Assembly (NCBI RefSeq): GCF_004122035.1
Contig: NZ_SAXA01000005.1
Coordinates: 62,001-126,000 of the forward strand
Source: Ancylomarina salipaludis
GTDB lineage: Bacteria; Bacteroidota; Bacteroidia; Bacteroidales; Marinifilaceae
DNA: 64,000 nt
Direction of reading: 5' to 3'
Position numbers and translations under genes: made by a program. The notes beneath the pieces are model-generated. The model saw only the letters and a program-made list of their open reading frames with translations, did no database searches and was not told the origin of the DNA. The first letter of the stretch is position 1. Each line of letters starts with the position of its first letter. Positions 1-6,792 of this stretch are shown here, in pieces.

Positions 1-230
1 AGGAAGGTAAAGTGGCCAACCCATGGCCCAATGTTGACGCCATGTCGGGTTCACTTCTGCATCATTACGGGGTGAATGAATTCGATTTTTATACCGTTTT
101 GTTTGGGGTGTCCCGAGTGATGGGATTTTGTGCTCAGAATATCCTTGCACAGGGACTAGGGCAGCCAATTATCAGACCTAAAAGTGTAACCAATAAATGG
201 GTGCTTGAAAGACTTAAGGCGAAAGGCTAA
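1..230 (+). CDS. gltA: citrate synthase, C-terminal part (cut by window start)
   Basis: Citrate synthase condenses acetyl-CoA and oxaloacetate to citrate in the TCA cycle. The frame is open from base 3 and ends at the stop at 228-230. The visible C-terminus carries the NPWPNVDAMSG stretch, then YTVLFGVSR and IIRPKSVTNKW, which match the last part of the large citrate synthase fold (normally about 430 residues). The internal GTG at 12 is not a start, because coding clearly begins upstream of the window. A strong terminator follows at 303-337. A second, diverged copy of the last 21 codons and of the terminator lies at 5720-5915, so the 3' end of this gene appears to be a past insertion target. 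Confidence 0.93.
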   Translation, partial: EGKVANPWPNVDAMSGSLLHHYGVNEFDFYTVLFGVSRVMGFCAQNILAQGLGQPIIRPKSVTNKWVLERLKAKG

Positions 231-302
231 GGGTATTTTACCCAATCAGGATTTAAGCATTCAGATGTGTTTTTATAATAATCTGATTTTGATGATATGA
301 AT

Positions 303-337
303 AAAGGCTACCAAGCGGGGATTGGTAGCCTTTTTTG
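303..337 (+). terminator. rho-independent terminator of citrate synthase
   Basis: Arms GGCTACCAA (306-314) and TTGGTAGCC (322-330) pair perfectly around a 7-base loop and are followed by six T. A related hairpin with compensating changes lies at 5882-5915 after the duplicated gene end. Confidence 0.85.
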
Positions 338-379
338 TTCCTCTAGAGCGAGCTTGTAGCTTGTGCAACGATTACTTTT

Positions 380-1873
380 GTTAGCAACTGGGCTTTATTC
401 TAGCAATCCTATTTATATTTCTTATCTATTACTTAATTGTTTCAATTAGATCAATTTTTTCTGTCAAATGCTTTATGCTCAATTCAGATGAATTACTACT
501 GAATTGACTTAAAGATTGAAACATATCAAGAAGTGTTTGGTTATTAATTGAAGTATCGATTTTCGATTTTATAATCAGTTTATTTTCAGCGACTATAGTT
601 TCTTTGTTATTATAATCTCTTGAATTGTTATAGGAGTTAATAAGAATAGCTTCAGTATAGATGAAAGTCCTCAAATCACCATTTTCTAATCCTTTAGGAA
701 TTATATTTTCAATTTGATCTATTAATTCTTGAAGTGAATAGAAACCTCCTTTAATATTATCATAGACGGACTGATGAGAGATTTTTAAATAGATAAGAAA
801 TATAAAGAGGCTAGGAATAAGATAATCATTGCTATAAAAAGAACGTAAGGCTAAACGAGCGTGTGCAAATATTTTTTCTTGTAACCTTAATGGAAGTCTC
901 TCATAATTAAATAAAGCTGTTGAAAATTCAATAAGTTTATTACTATCACCTTTAAGTTCAGAATACTTTATCCTTTCATCTGAACTTATAAAATCACTAA
1001 ACTTAAAGTAGTCATATAAATGTTTACAAAAAAGTTTTGTACTGGGTTCAGGTATAGCATATTCAATATCAATAAATCTTCTCAAATATTCGTCTGCATT
1101 TATATTATCGCTTCCATATACACCTCGTACTGCATGACCTAATTGAACCTTATCAATTGAAAGAACAAAAATAATACCTGGTACCGAGAAAAGATGCTTG
1201 ATTTGTTCTAGAACTTCAACAGCATAGTTAGGTCGGCAGCGGTCAAGTTCATCTATAATGAAAATTACTGGTAAATTATCGTCTGTTAATTTCACAAACT
1301 TTTCAAGGCTTTTCTTAAATTCATCAATACTATTTTTACGACTCGCGTATGATTGTATTCGTTCTTCCAAACCTTTAGCCAATGCTTCTGAAGTCAGGTT
1401 TAATGGACCATTGACGAAATTATCACCAACATATTTTTTTATTTGAGTTTTGAGTAAACCAAGAGCTAAACCTTTTACTAGGGGAGCTGCATTTTGGACT
1501 ACATTTTTAAAAACCTTTTCAGTTGTTGTCCCTTTTAGTGCTTCTAACTCTGACATTAATGAAACAAGAACATCATCTTCAAAATCGTTCTCCCAAGCAT
1601 TAAAATAAAGTGTCTTATACTTTTGATTCTTTAAATGCTGTTCCCACATTTTTATAAATGTAGACTTGCCTGTTCCCCATTCATTGTTTATGGCCAATAC
1701 AAAACCATCTGCATAGCTGTTTACAATTTCTGTAAGCACTAATGCATAAGGTTCTCGTTCTAATTTACAATTGGTAAAAGGATTAATTTTATCAATAACT
1801 ATTTCTTCATTCTTTAATTTCATTAGACTAGTATTTCATTCTATATGGCTAGTTTATTTGCCTTGTTGCTAAC
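380..1873 (-). mobile_element. putative integron-like cassette carrying a KAP NTPase gene
   Basis: The unit is bounded by a perfect 9-bp inverted repeat, GTTAGCAAC (380-388) and GTTGCTAAC (1865-1873). These have the GTTRRRY/RYYYAAC form of integron cassette core sites, and the single gene fills the space between them. Units at 2052-2846 and 2861-3923 have the same design, with the same gene orientation but different repeat sequences. No integron integrase is in the window, so at most this is a cassette cluster without integrase. The sequence to the left of 380 does not form a canonical long attC site. Confidence 0.42.
429..1823 (-). CDS. KAP family P-loop NTPase
   Basis: This is a 464-residue protein of the KAP P-loop NTPase family. 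Walker A is NNEWGTGKST at about residues 46-55. The KAP-typical YFNAWE follows near 73-78, and Walker B IIDELDR is near 189-195. Mid-protein helices between about residues 105 and 135 could be a membrane-associated insert, as in many KAP proteins. KAP NTPases are often plasmid- or defence-associated, some with a role in phage exclusion; the specific function here is unknown. The gene sits alone in a repeat-bounded unit inside the accessory island, which supports a horizontally acquired cargo gene. Confidence 0.85.
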   Translation of the reverse strand: MKLKNEEIVIDKINPFTNCKLEREPYALVLTEIVNSYADGFVLAINNEWGTGKSTFIKMWEQHLKNQKYKTLYFNAWENDFEDDVLVSLMSELEALKGTTTEKVFKNVVQNAAPLVKGLALGLLKTQIKKYVGDNFVNGPLNLTSEALAKGLEERIQSYASRKNSIDEFKKSLEKFVKLTDDNLPVIFIIDELDRCRPNYAVEVLEQIKHLFSVPGIIFVLSIDKVQLGHAVRGVYGSDNINADEYLRRFIDIEYAIPEPSTKLFCKHLYDYFKFSDFISSDERIKYSELKGDSNKLIEFSTALFNYERLPLRLQEKIFAHARLALRSFYSNDYLIPSLFIFLIYLKISHQSVYDNIKGGFYSLQELIDQIENIIPKGLENGDLRTFIYTEAILINSYNNSRDYNNKETIVAENKLIIKSKIDTSINNQTLLDMFQSLSQFSSNSSELSIKHLTEKIDLIETIK

Positions 1874-2060
1874 GGTCTTGCTAAGTTTTGTGGGCGATTA
1901 AAACAGTTGCCTTATCAAACCGCGCGGAAGCAAGCCGCTTAAATTTGCTTATATTTTCCAGCAATCCAATTTTAATGGCTTGCTGGTGTTTGTTAATTGT
2001 ACTGAACTTTTAAACTGCTCATCACCGCCACACGAACGCTTAGTTGTTGTTGTTGGCTGT
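1865..2060 (-). repeat. attC-like imperfect palindrome between two cassettes
   Basis: This 196-base gap separates the lipoprotein unit from the KAP unit. Its outer ends are RYYYAAC/GTTRRRY-type boxes. Inside, the two halves are imperfectly complementary: on the minus strand CTAAG then TGTGGCG near one end face TCGCCCACA then CTTAG near the other, and the terms AGTTTAAAAG and CAACTGTTTTAA are roughly complementary. Long imperfect palindromes of this kind are characteristic of attC sites. I judged the folding by eye only. Confidence 0.4.
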
Positions 2061-2846
2061 TGTTTATTTTTTCAATGCCCTATCAACCCAATCATTATTT
2101 GTGTCATATTCGACTTCAATTAGCTTGTTAGTATCAAATTTAAAATTTAGCCAATAATCTCCTATTTCATTTTCATAAACAACTAATACTTTCACTTTAT
2201 CAAATGAGTCAGATGGTTTAAATATTTTAGATAAAAGATTAGTTTTAGACATACCTATTTTAACATTTTCACTTAGTTCTATATCTTCGGATAATATTTT
2301 CCCATAAATCCTATACTTAGGTGTTTCTTTCAGATAAGAATCTTTGTAAATAAAAACATCAACTTTTTCTATACTATCTTGAAAATTGTATTCTTCAATA
2401 TGTTTTCTAAAAAGATTATAATCAACAATGTATACATTTGCCAATTTGTGACTGAATACTTCTAATTTACCATTCTCAAACGGAATTAATGAAAATATAT
2501 CACTATTTAAATCGAACTTTCCATTCATAAGTGTATCTATATTAGCTCGTTTATCCAAATTTTGTTTTTGAATTTTATTCGGTTGATCATCTTTTGCTTT
2601 AGAAGATAAAGTTGTGATTTTCTGGCTTTCAACAGTTCCACTTTCAGCAGCATTGTTAGATTTCTTATCACTCGAACAATTTGTAAAAATTAAAAGAATC
2701 AATAAATATTTAAATTGTCTCATTCGTTTTTATTATAAATTCTGACTAACGGTAAAAATTAGTCTTTGATTTTCGGTGATTTATACTTTTATCGTTCGCT
2801 TCAAAAATCAATGAATTTTTCCTTTATAGAGCGAATTACAGCCAAC
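2052..2846 (-). mobile_element. putative integron-like cassette carrying a lipoprotein gene
   Basis: The unit is bounded by the perfect 9-bp inverted repeat GTTGGCTGT (2052-2060) and ACAGCCAAC (2838-2846). It contains one minus-strand lipoprotein gene. Only 14 bases separate its right boundary from the next unit's boundary at 2861, which is much shorter than a canonical attC site. In the upstream leader, hairpins such as GACTAA...TTAGTC may belong to the promoter region. Confidence 0.4.
2064..2723 (-). CDS. lipoprotein of unknown function
   Basis: The protein has 219 residues and a lipoprotein signal: a hydrophobic stretch after MRQFKY and a lipobox ending at Cys16 (LLIFTNC-type, then SS). 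It is therefore predicted to be lipid-anchored in the envelope. Residues 20-60 are polar and low in complexity, a likely linker. The remainder mixes beta-rich segments (for example VYIVDYNLF and KVDVFIYKDSYL) without a domain that I recognise. It is the only gene in its repeat-bounded unit and has no metabolic neighbours, so no role can be inferred. Confidence 0.7.
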   Translation of the reverse strand: MRQFKYLLILLIFTNCSSDKKSNNAAESGTVESQKITTLSSKAKDDQPNKIQKQNLDKRANIDTLMNGKFDLNSDIFSLIPFENGKLEVFSHKLANVYIVDYNLFRKHIEEYNFQDSIEKVDVFIYKDSYLKETPKYRIYGKILSEDIELSENVKIGMSKTNLLSKIFKPSDSFDKVKVLVVYENEIGDYWLNFKFDTNKLIEVEYDTNNDWVDRALKK

Positions 2847-2874
2847 GTTTTATATTGTGTGTTGGGCATAGTTT

Positions 2875-3264
2875 TTATCTTCTTCCATAGCTTGAAATAG
2901 GTGATAGCATCTTGCGATAAGCTTGACGTACTTCACCTAATTCAATTCCTAAATGCACTACTTGCTCATCAGAATAATTATCTGGATTTACCCAATATTC
3001 TGATTTATGGTCACAAATACTTGCAAGTTGATCGTCAAAATGTCGCATAGGAATAGCTGCGGCAGACCAATATTTTGCAAGCTGAGCTTCTCTGTCCATA
3101 TTTCTTTGAGAACCCTTTCCTAAGTCTCTGTAATAAAGATACGTTTCATCCAATGCAGTGGATATGGCTCTCAATGCACTGTCTTTTAATTCTCTCCTGT
3201 CCTTCGATAAGGTAGCAACAGGCCCAAGTAGCTTAACTACTCCTTCAATTACTTGTGATAGCAT
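2875..3264 (-). CDS. small helical protein of unknown function
   Basis: This 129-residue protein is predicted to be almost entirely helical. It has an amphipathic N-terminus (MLSQVIEGVVKLLGPVATL), a basic segment KDRRELKD, and repeated acidic and aromatic patches. No signal peptide or known motif is visible. It starts 5 bases after the stop of the DUF4145 gene and so is almost certainly co-transcribed with it as the second gene of a two-gene unit, suggesting a functional pair. I do not recognise the family. Confidence 0.65.
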   Translation of the reverse strand: MLSQVIEGVVKLLGPVATLSKDRRELKDSALRAISTALDETYLYYRDLGKGSQRNMDREAQLAKYWSAAAIPMRHFDDQLASICDHKSEYWVNPDNYSDEQVVHLGIELGEVRQAYRKMLSPISSYGRR

Positions 3265-3269
3265 ATTTT

Positions 3270-3896
3270 CTATTTTTTATCTCTGTCTTCGATTCCTTTG
3301 ACTTTGTCGGCAGGAAGACCATTATAAATTCCGCTTACTCTTTTTGGTAAAGCAATCATATACTCAACAATAATATTCACTAAATCGAATAATTGCCCTA
3401 CAGTATTTGGGTCATCGGTGTCGATTTGCCCTGGATGAACAGCATCATTTCCTGTTACTCTAACAATATCCAATGATTGTTGTACTATTTCTGGAAGTCC
3501 TTTTTTTACAAGGTTTCCAATATCTTTATTAATATTCTTTCCTTCCTCTCCCAATTCTTTGGCTAATACTTGTATGGAAAGTCTTAGCAGTGCAGCTGCA
3601 CCCCTTGGTGATTTTGTATGAATTGCCGAAGCCTCCATATAAAGTTTATTAACTGAATCCGGCATTTCTGGATTTGGAAAAGGCGCATTACCATTATCTG
3701 GATAATACATTTTATCCATTACCCATAATGTATTTTTATTGCAGTGTTGACATTGCCCAACTCTAAGAGGCATATGGTCAGAATTCGAATGGATGCCGCC
3801 ACTCCACATTTTGCTCCACCAATCTTGTTTTGCAATAGCTCCACAATGTGGACAGGTAAAAGAGCTACTATAAACTTGAGGTTGTAAATATTTCAT
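3270..3896 (-). CDS. DUF4145 domain protein with N-terminal zinc ribbon
   Basis: The protein has 208 residues. Cys15/Cys18 (CPHC) and Cys49/Cys52 (CQHC) form a zinc ribbon near the N-terminus. The C-terminal half is a DUF4145 (HEPN-like) helical domain with AAALLRLSIQVLAKELG near 99-115 and RVTGNDAVHPG near 145-155. DUF4145 proteins occur in restriction and other defence loci and in isolated accessory genes. The R...H pair recalls HEPN nucleases but the spacing is not the strict HEPN motif, so nuclease activity is not claimed. It is the first gene of a two-gene unit with the 129-residue protein. Confidence 0.78.
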   Translation of the reverse strand: MKYLQPQVYSSSFTCPHCGAIAKQDWWSKMWSGGIHSNSDHMPLRVGQCQHCNKNTLWVMDKMYYPDNGNAPFPNPEMPDSVNKLYMEASAIHTKSPRGAAALLRLSIQVLAKELGEEGKNINKDIGNLVKKGLPEIVQQSLDIVRVTGNDAVHPGQIDTDDPNTVGQLFDLVNIIVEYMIALPKRVSGIYNGLPADKVKGIEDRDKK

Positions 3897-3923
3897 TCTT
3901 TGTTTTTTTAAATTATGCCCAAC

Positions 3924-4424
3924 GTATGTGTAACATCCATATTGTTGTTATTTCTCTTATATTTTTATAGAGTTGATGTTTTTCACTATAAATTATAGGG
4001 CTAACAGCAGCTTTTCTATGAACCAAAACTCACTTACAGTTGTTGATTTATTTTTGTGAAATCTAAAAGTAAGAATAATATCTTGCCATTTGGTTTTATT
4101 ATGATTCTTTTAATTAAGAACTTATTAACACCTACACTTTAGGGTAGGGGTGCTTTAGTAAAGGAGTTTTTAGTCTTATTTTGTTTTATGCCTTCATTCC
4201 AATTTTTTTTCCTTTTTGTCTCTTAATAAATCCTTTGCCTTGTTTGCGATTTACACCTATTGATTTGTCATGTTAGATAAAAGCCTTGTGGGTAGGCGGC
4301 ACGGCTTTGTTTCATTTGGTCCTTGTTTTGTATTTCGGTTTTAGTGTATTGTTAATCCTTTGTGCAGTTTTATTCCTACTTGCTACCTGTTTGTTTAGGG
4401 GCAGCACTGCGTTGTCTTTTTGGG
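3924..4424. other. gene-free stretch left of the 21-bp array
   Basis: Five hundred bases without a credible gene. It holds the right edge of the two-gene cassette, a weak hairpin with CCTAC and GTAGG arms near 4131-4149, and from about 4190 a strongly T-rich top strand. AAGCC...GGCTT complementarity around 4278-4306 could form a stem. The composition changes at about 4425 where the GC-richer array begins. A non-coding transcript is possible but nothing here proves it. Confidence 0.4.
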
Positions 4425-4697
4425 GTGGCGGAACGCTTCAAGGGAGCGGCGGAATTTAACAACGCGATGGCAAAACTCTTTAACCGAGCGGCGGAACATT
4501 GCAACGCGAGGGCGGAATACATCAACCAAGTGGCGGAATCTAGTAACGCGATGGCGAAAAATGTCAACAGACTGGTTGAATATTTCAACGCGATGGCGGA
4601 AAGCTTCAAGCGAGTTGGGAACTATTGCAAGGGATAGGAGGAGCAGTTAAACGATCTGCCGTGTACTTGTTTTTGCATGGCGGAATGTATCATAATG
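4425..4697. repeat. 21-bp tandem array, 13 units, with variable hexamer slots
   Basis: Thirteen 21-bp units run in exact register from 4425; the last three are degenerate. Each unit is a conserved ninemer close to ATGGCGGAA, a variable hexamer, and a conserved hexamer starting AAC or AAG. The hexamers in order are cgcttc, tttaac, ctcttt, cattgc, tacatc, tctagt, aatgtc, tatttc, agcttc, tattgc, cagtta, acttgt, tgtatc. Units 2, 4, 6 and 8 end in AACGCG, while the odd-numbered units 1-9 end in AAGGGA, AACCGA or similar, giving a 42-bp dimer. Because 21 is divisible by 3, three frames stay open, but a TAG at 4635-4637 closes the best frame while the repeat continues in phase. I read it as a DNA or RNA array, not a gene. 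Confidence 0.9.
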
Positions 4698-4923
4698 GTA
4701 GTGTTTGCTTGTCGGCTATTATTTTGCTTAATACCTTTTTGCGTATGGGTTTATTCTGTTTAGTTCCTGTCTTGTAGGCTGTTGTGTTTTCACTGGTATT
4801 CTGCTGTTTTTGTGTTAGTCCTTTTGTTTTTATTACATAAAAATAAATTTGAAATATTTGGTTGTGATCATAAGTCTTTGTAGTTTCATATGACATTAAG
4901 TGAAAATTTAAATTTATTGTATT

Positions 4924-5631
4924 ATGAACCATACTAGATTGTATAGTTGCTCCGATGCAGTTTTTATGAGCTGGGTGAGCCAAAGTGTCAATTTAATTAA
5001 AGAGGAACAGTCTCGTTTTACAGACTTTTCAGTGTTTTTCACGCCTGAACGCATACAGGAAATAGAGGTGCTTTATGCCGAGGCCAATACGATTCCTTCG
5101 GATAAGGTGTTTATTGATATTCAGGCTCAGGCTACTGAGAATATCAATACCTGTGTGGAGGAATGTGCCCGGTTTTATCAGTCCTGTAAGTTCGATATCG
5201 AAATGGTGTTTCCCAACAAGAAACATATTTGGAATCAGTTTGGGTTTAACGACTACGAATCGGCACGAAAATCGGGTCGGGCCATGTTCATGTTCTATTC
5301 CGACTTTATACTCATTGCCAATCTTCATAAGCAGGCCATGATCGAATCGGCCTGGACCGAAGAAACCTTCACAAAAATAGCTGAGCTAAAGGATAAGTTA
5401 AAAATGAATATGGATCAGCAAACCAAATGTCGTGTTGACAGAGGCCGGGCGACGGATGATCGTGTTGTTTGCTTGAATAAAATTTACGAGAAATTGGCAA
5501 AATATATGAAAGCCGCCAAAATTATATACGCCGACAATCAGGAAATGTTGAGATGGTTTAAGTTTCCGGTTACCAGCAAAACATCTAAGGATGAGGCAAC
5601 CGAGCCGGAAACCCAGGAAGATTTGGTTTAG
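4924..5631 (+). CDS. conserved-looking helical protein downstream of the 21-bp array
   Basis: The protein has 235 residues and no signal peptide or membrane segment. It is rich in predicted long helices: FTPERIQEIEVLYAEA near 39-54, then a stretch with Cys77, Cys81 and Cys88 on one face. FPNK at 96-99 and NQFGFNDY at 104-111 look like a conserved core, and a KDKLKM helix and an acidic disordered tail follow. No catalytic motif is visible. The start at 4924 is the first ATG; Met15 (4966) is an alternative. It lies 226 bases after the 21-bp array, on the strand in which the array reads GGCGGAA, inside the insertion between the two citrate synthase ends. The pairing with the array suggests a joint function; the family is not one I can name. 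Confidence 0.75.
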   Translation: MNHTRLYSCSDAVFMSWVSQSVNLIKEEQSRFTDFSVFFTPERIQEIEVLYAEANTIPSDKVFIDIQAQATENINTCVEECARFYQSCKFDIEMVFPNKKHIWNQFGFNDYESARKSGRAMFMFYSDFILIANLHKQAMIESAWTEETFTKIAELKDKLKMNMDQQTKCRVDRGRATDDRVVCLNKIYEKLAKYMKAAKIIYADNQEMLRWFKFPVTSKTSKDEATEPETQEDLV

Positions 5632-5682
5632 TCTTAACAACAGGTTTTGGCATAGGTTTAGCCCTCTTATCATTGAACTGCA

Positions 5683-5710
5683 CCCCAAATGTTGTATTCA
5701 ACTTTTGGGG
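5683..5710. repeat. palindrome resembling joined IS ends
   Basis: CCCCAAA...GTTG...CAAC...TTTTGGGG forms an imperfect palindrome just after the 235-residue gene and just before the duplicated citrate synthase end. Terminal repeats of this look (tgcaCCCCAAA, CCCCCAAAAGT) are common for Bacteroidota insertion sequences. It may be a scar of a lost element, or simply the terminator of the upstream gene, although there is no T run on the plus strand. Confidence 0.4.
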
Positions 5711-5719
5711 GTCACTTTA

Positions 5720-5785
5720 CCAATTGTCAGACCTAAAAGTGTGACCAATAAATGGGTGCTTGAAAGACTTAAAGCGAAAGACTAA
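5720..5785 (+). pseudogene. duplicated last 21 codons of citrate synthase
   Basis: Bases 5720-5785 encode PIVRPKSVTNKWVLERLKAKD and a stop, differing from the citrate synthase end at 165-230 at only two residues. The similarity continues past the stop (TAAGGGnATTTTACC and ATCAGGATTTAAGCAT) into the terminator at 5882-5915. No upstream part of the gene is present, so this is a gene-end remnant. It marks the right border of the accessory island. It could be the original chromosomal end or the copy brought by the element. Confidence 0.85.
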
Positions 5786-6145
5786 GGGCATTTTACCAGA
5801 TCAGGATTTAAGCATCAGATCTGTTTGATTGAATTTGGATGAAAAAGAGTTAGTATACCCATCGATTCTGATGATATAAATAAAGGCTGCCAATCGGGAA
5901 TTGGCAGCCTTTATTGTTTTTTCAGATACTTATCGGTTCTATTTCCTTAGGTTTAATAGCTGTTTTAGTAAATAATTTCTAAGGCTTGAGAGTTTTGTGT
6001 TTTTCTTTTGTGATTTTTTCAAATGCAATTATTACCTGGCCAGGTTTTAAGCGATTCCTAATGGACCTCAATTTCGACTCAGGATTATTTTAAAATATTG
6101 ATTAACTTTATTATCCTGAGTTATTTATATAAAACTTTATCGTCT
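5786..6145. other. spacer between gltA remnant and the AraC-type gene
   Basis: The left third is the duplicated citrate synthase 3' flank with its terminator at 5882-5915. The rest is AT-rich with no clear ORF. The leader of the regulator gene lies at its right end, but no convincing TAnnTTTG element was seen. Confidence 0.5.
5882..5915 (+). terminator. duplicated citrate synthase terminator
   Basis: GGCTGCCAA (5885-5893) pairs with TTGGCAGCC (5901-5909). Compared with the copy at 303-337, both arms changed (TACC to TGCC and GGTA to GGCA), a compensatory pair that keeps the stem. This indicates that the copies diverged under selection or came from a related genome. Confidence 0.75.
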
Positions 6146-6706
6146 TTGAAAATTTTTATTAAAAATATGGTTTGTATCCGTTGTCAGATGGTTGTAAAAT
6201 CTGAATTAGACAAACTTGGCTTGCAATATACTGATGTGAAAATTGGAGAAGCTAATTTAAGAGGAAATATAACTGCTGAACAAACCGAGCAATTGAATAC
6301 TGCTTTAAAAAAATCAGGATTGCAACTGATGGATAATAAAAAGAGTATTTTAGTTGAGAAAATAAAAAGCGCGATCATCGAATTGGTACACTATTCTGAA
6401 GAACAAATCAAGGTCAATCTTTCAGATTACCTCAGTGAGAAACTTAATTACGACTACACTTATTTAGCTAATCTTTTTTCTGAAGTTAAAGGAGTTACGA
6501 TTGAAAAATTTTATCTGGCCCATAAAATTGAGAAAGTAAAAGAAATGATCGTGTATGACGAGTTGAGTCTTACCGAAATATCATACAGGATGCAATATAG
6601 CAGTGTCGCCCATTTATCAAACCAATTTAAGAAAATTACCGGACTGACCCCTACGCACTTTAAAATGCTAAAAAATAAGAGGTTCAGAACACTTGAAGAT
6701 GTGTGA
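6146..6706 (+). CDS. AraC-type regulator with N-terminal CxxC metal-binding-like domain
   Basis: The C-terminal 100 residues form an AraC/XylS helix-turn-helix domain (LTEISYRMQYSSVAHLSNQF, then KKITGLTPTHFK). The N-terminus KIFIKNMVCIRC resembles the strand and CxxC loop of heavy-metal-associated (HMA-like) domains, so the regulator may bind a metal or sense redox state. I chose the TTG at 6146 because the fold needs KIFIKN before Cys10 and Cys13; the first ATG of the open frame (6098) adds an odd hydrophobic extension, and the ATG at 6167 would remove the first strand. It lies 86 bases before a cupin gene on the same strand and probably regulates or accompanies it. Targets are unknown. Confidence 0.8.
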   Translation: MKIFIKNMVCIRCQMVVKSELDKLGLQYTDVKIGEANLRGNITAEQTEQLNTALKKSGLQLMDNKKSILVEKIKSAIIELVHYSEEQIKVNLSDYLSEKLNYDYTYLANLFSEVKGVTIEKFYLAHKIEKVKEMIVYDELSLTEISYRMQYSSVAHLSNQFKKITGLTPTHFKMLKNKRFRTLEDV

Positions 6707-6792
6707 ATAATGTAAAAAATACCCTAAATTGTGTAACAGCCAAATGAATCTTCGGTCGTACTTTTATAGTAGGACTTAATAAAGGTAAAATC

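Larger units (their letters stand above)
2861..3923 (-). mobile_element. putative integron-like cassette with two genes
   Basis: A perfect 10-bp inverted repeat, GTTGGGCATA (2861-2870) and TATGCCCAAC (3914-3923), encloses two closely spaced minus-strand genes. The repeat form and the placement just before the first start codon and just after the last stop codon match integron cassette ends. A two-gene cassette is unusual but known. To the right no further unit of this type is clear. Confidence 0.42.

Noticed and set aside
4362-4650. Three overlapping open frames through the 21-bp array, one of them encoding heptad-like repeats
   Set aside because: A 21-bp period keeps several frames open automatically, and the array goes on in phase after the stop at 4635-4637. 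There is no good start context. I treat it as an array.
4425-4697. CRISPR array
   Set aside because: Units are 21 bp with no spacers of 25-40 bases and no Cas genes; the variable part is only 6 bases.
4425-4697. TIGR-type guide array
   Set aside because: Slot length and unit length do not match the 9-base slots and roughly 36-base RNAs of the described systems, and no Tas-like Nop-domain protein was recognised. The likeness is noted only as a comparison.
4690-4983. Minus-strand open frame of 97 codons opposite the array's right flank
   Set aside because: Low-complexity composition, overlaps the start of the 235-residue gene and has no recognisable domain.
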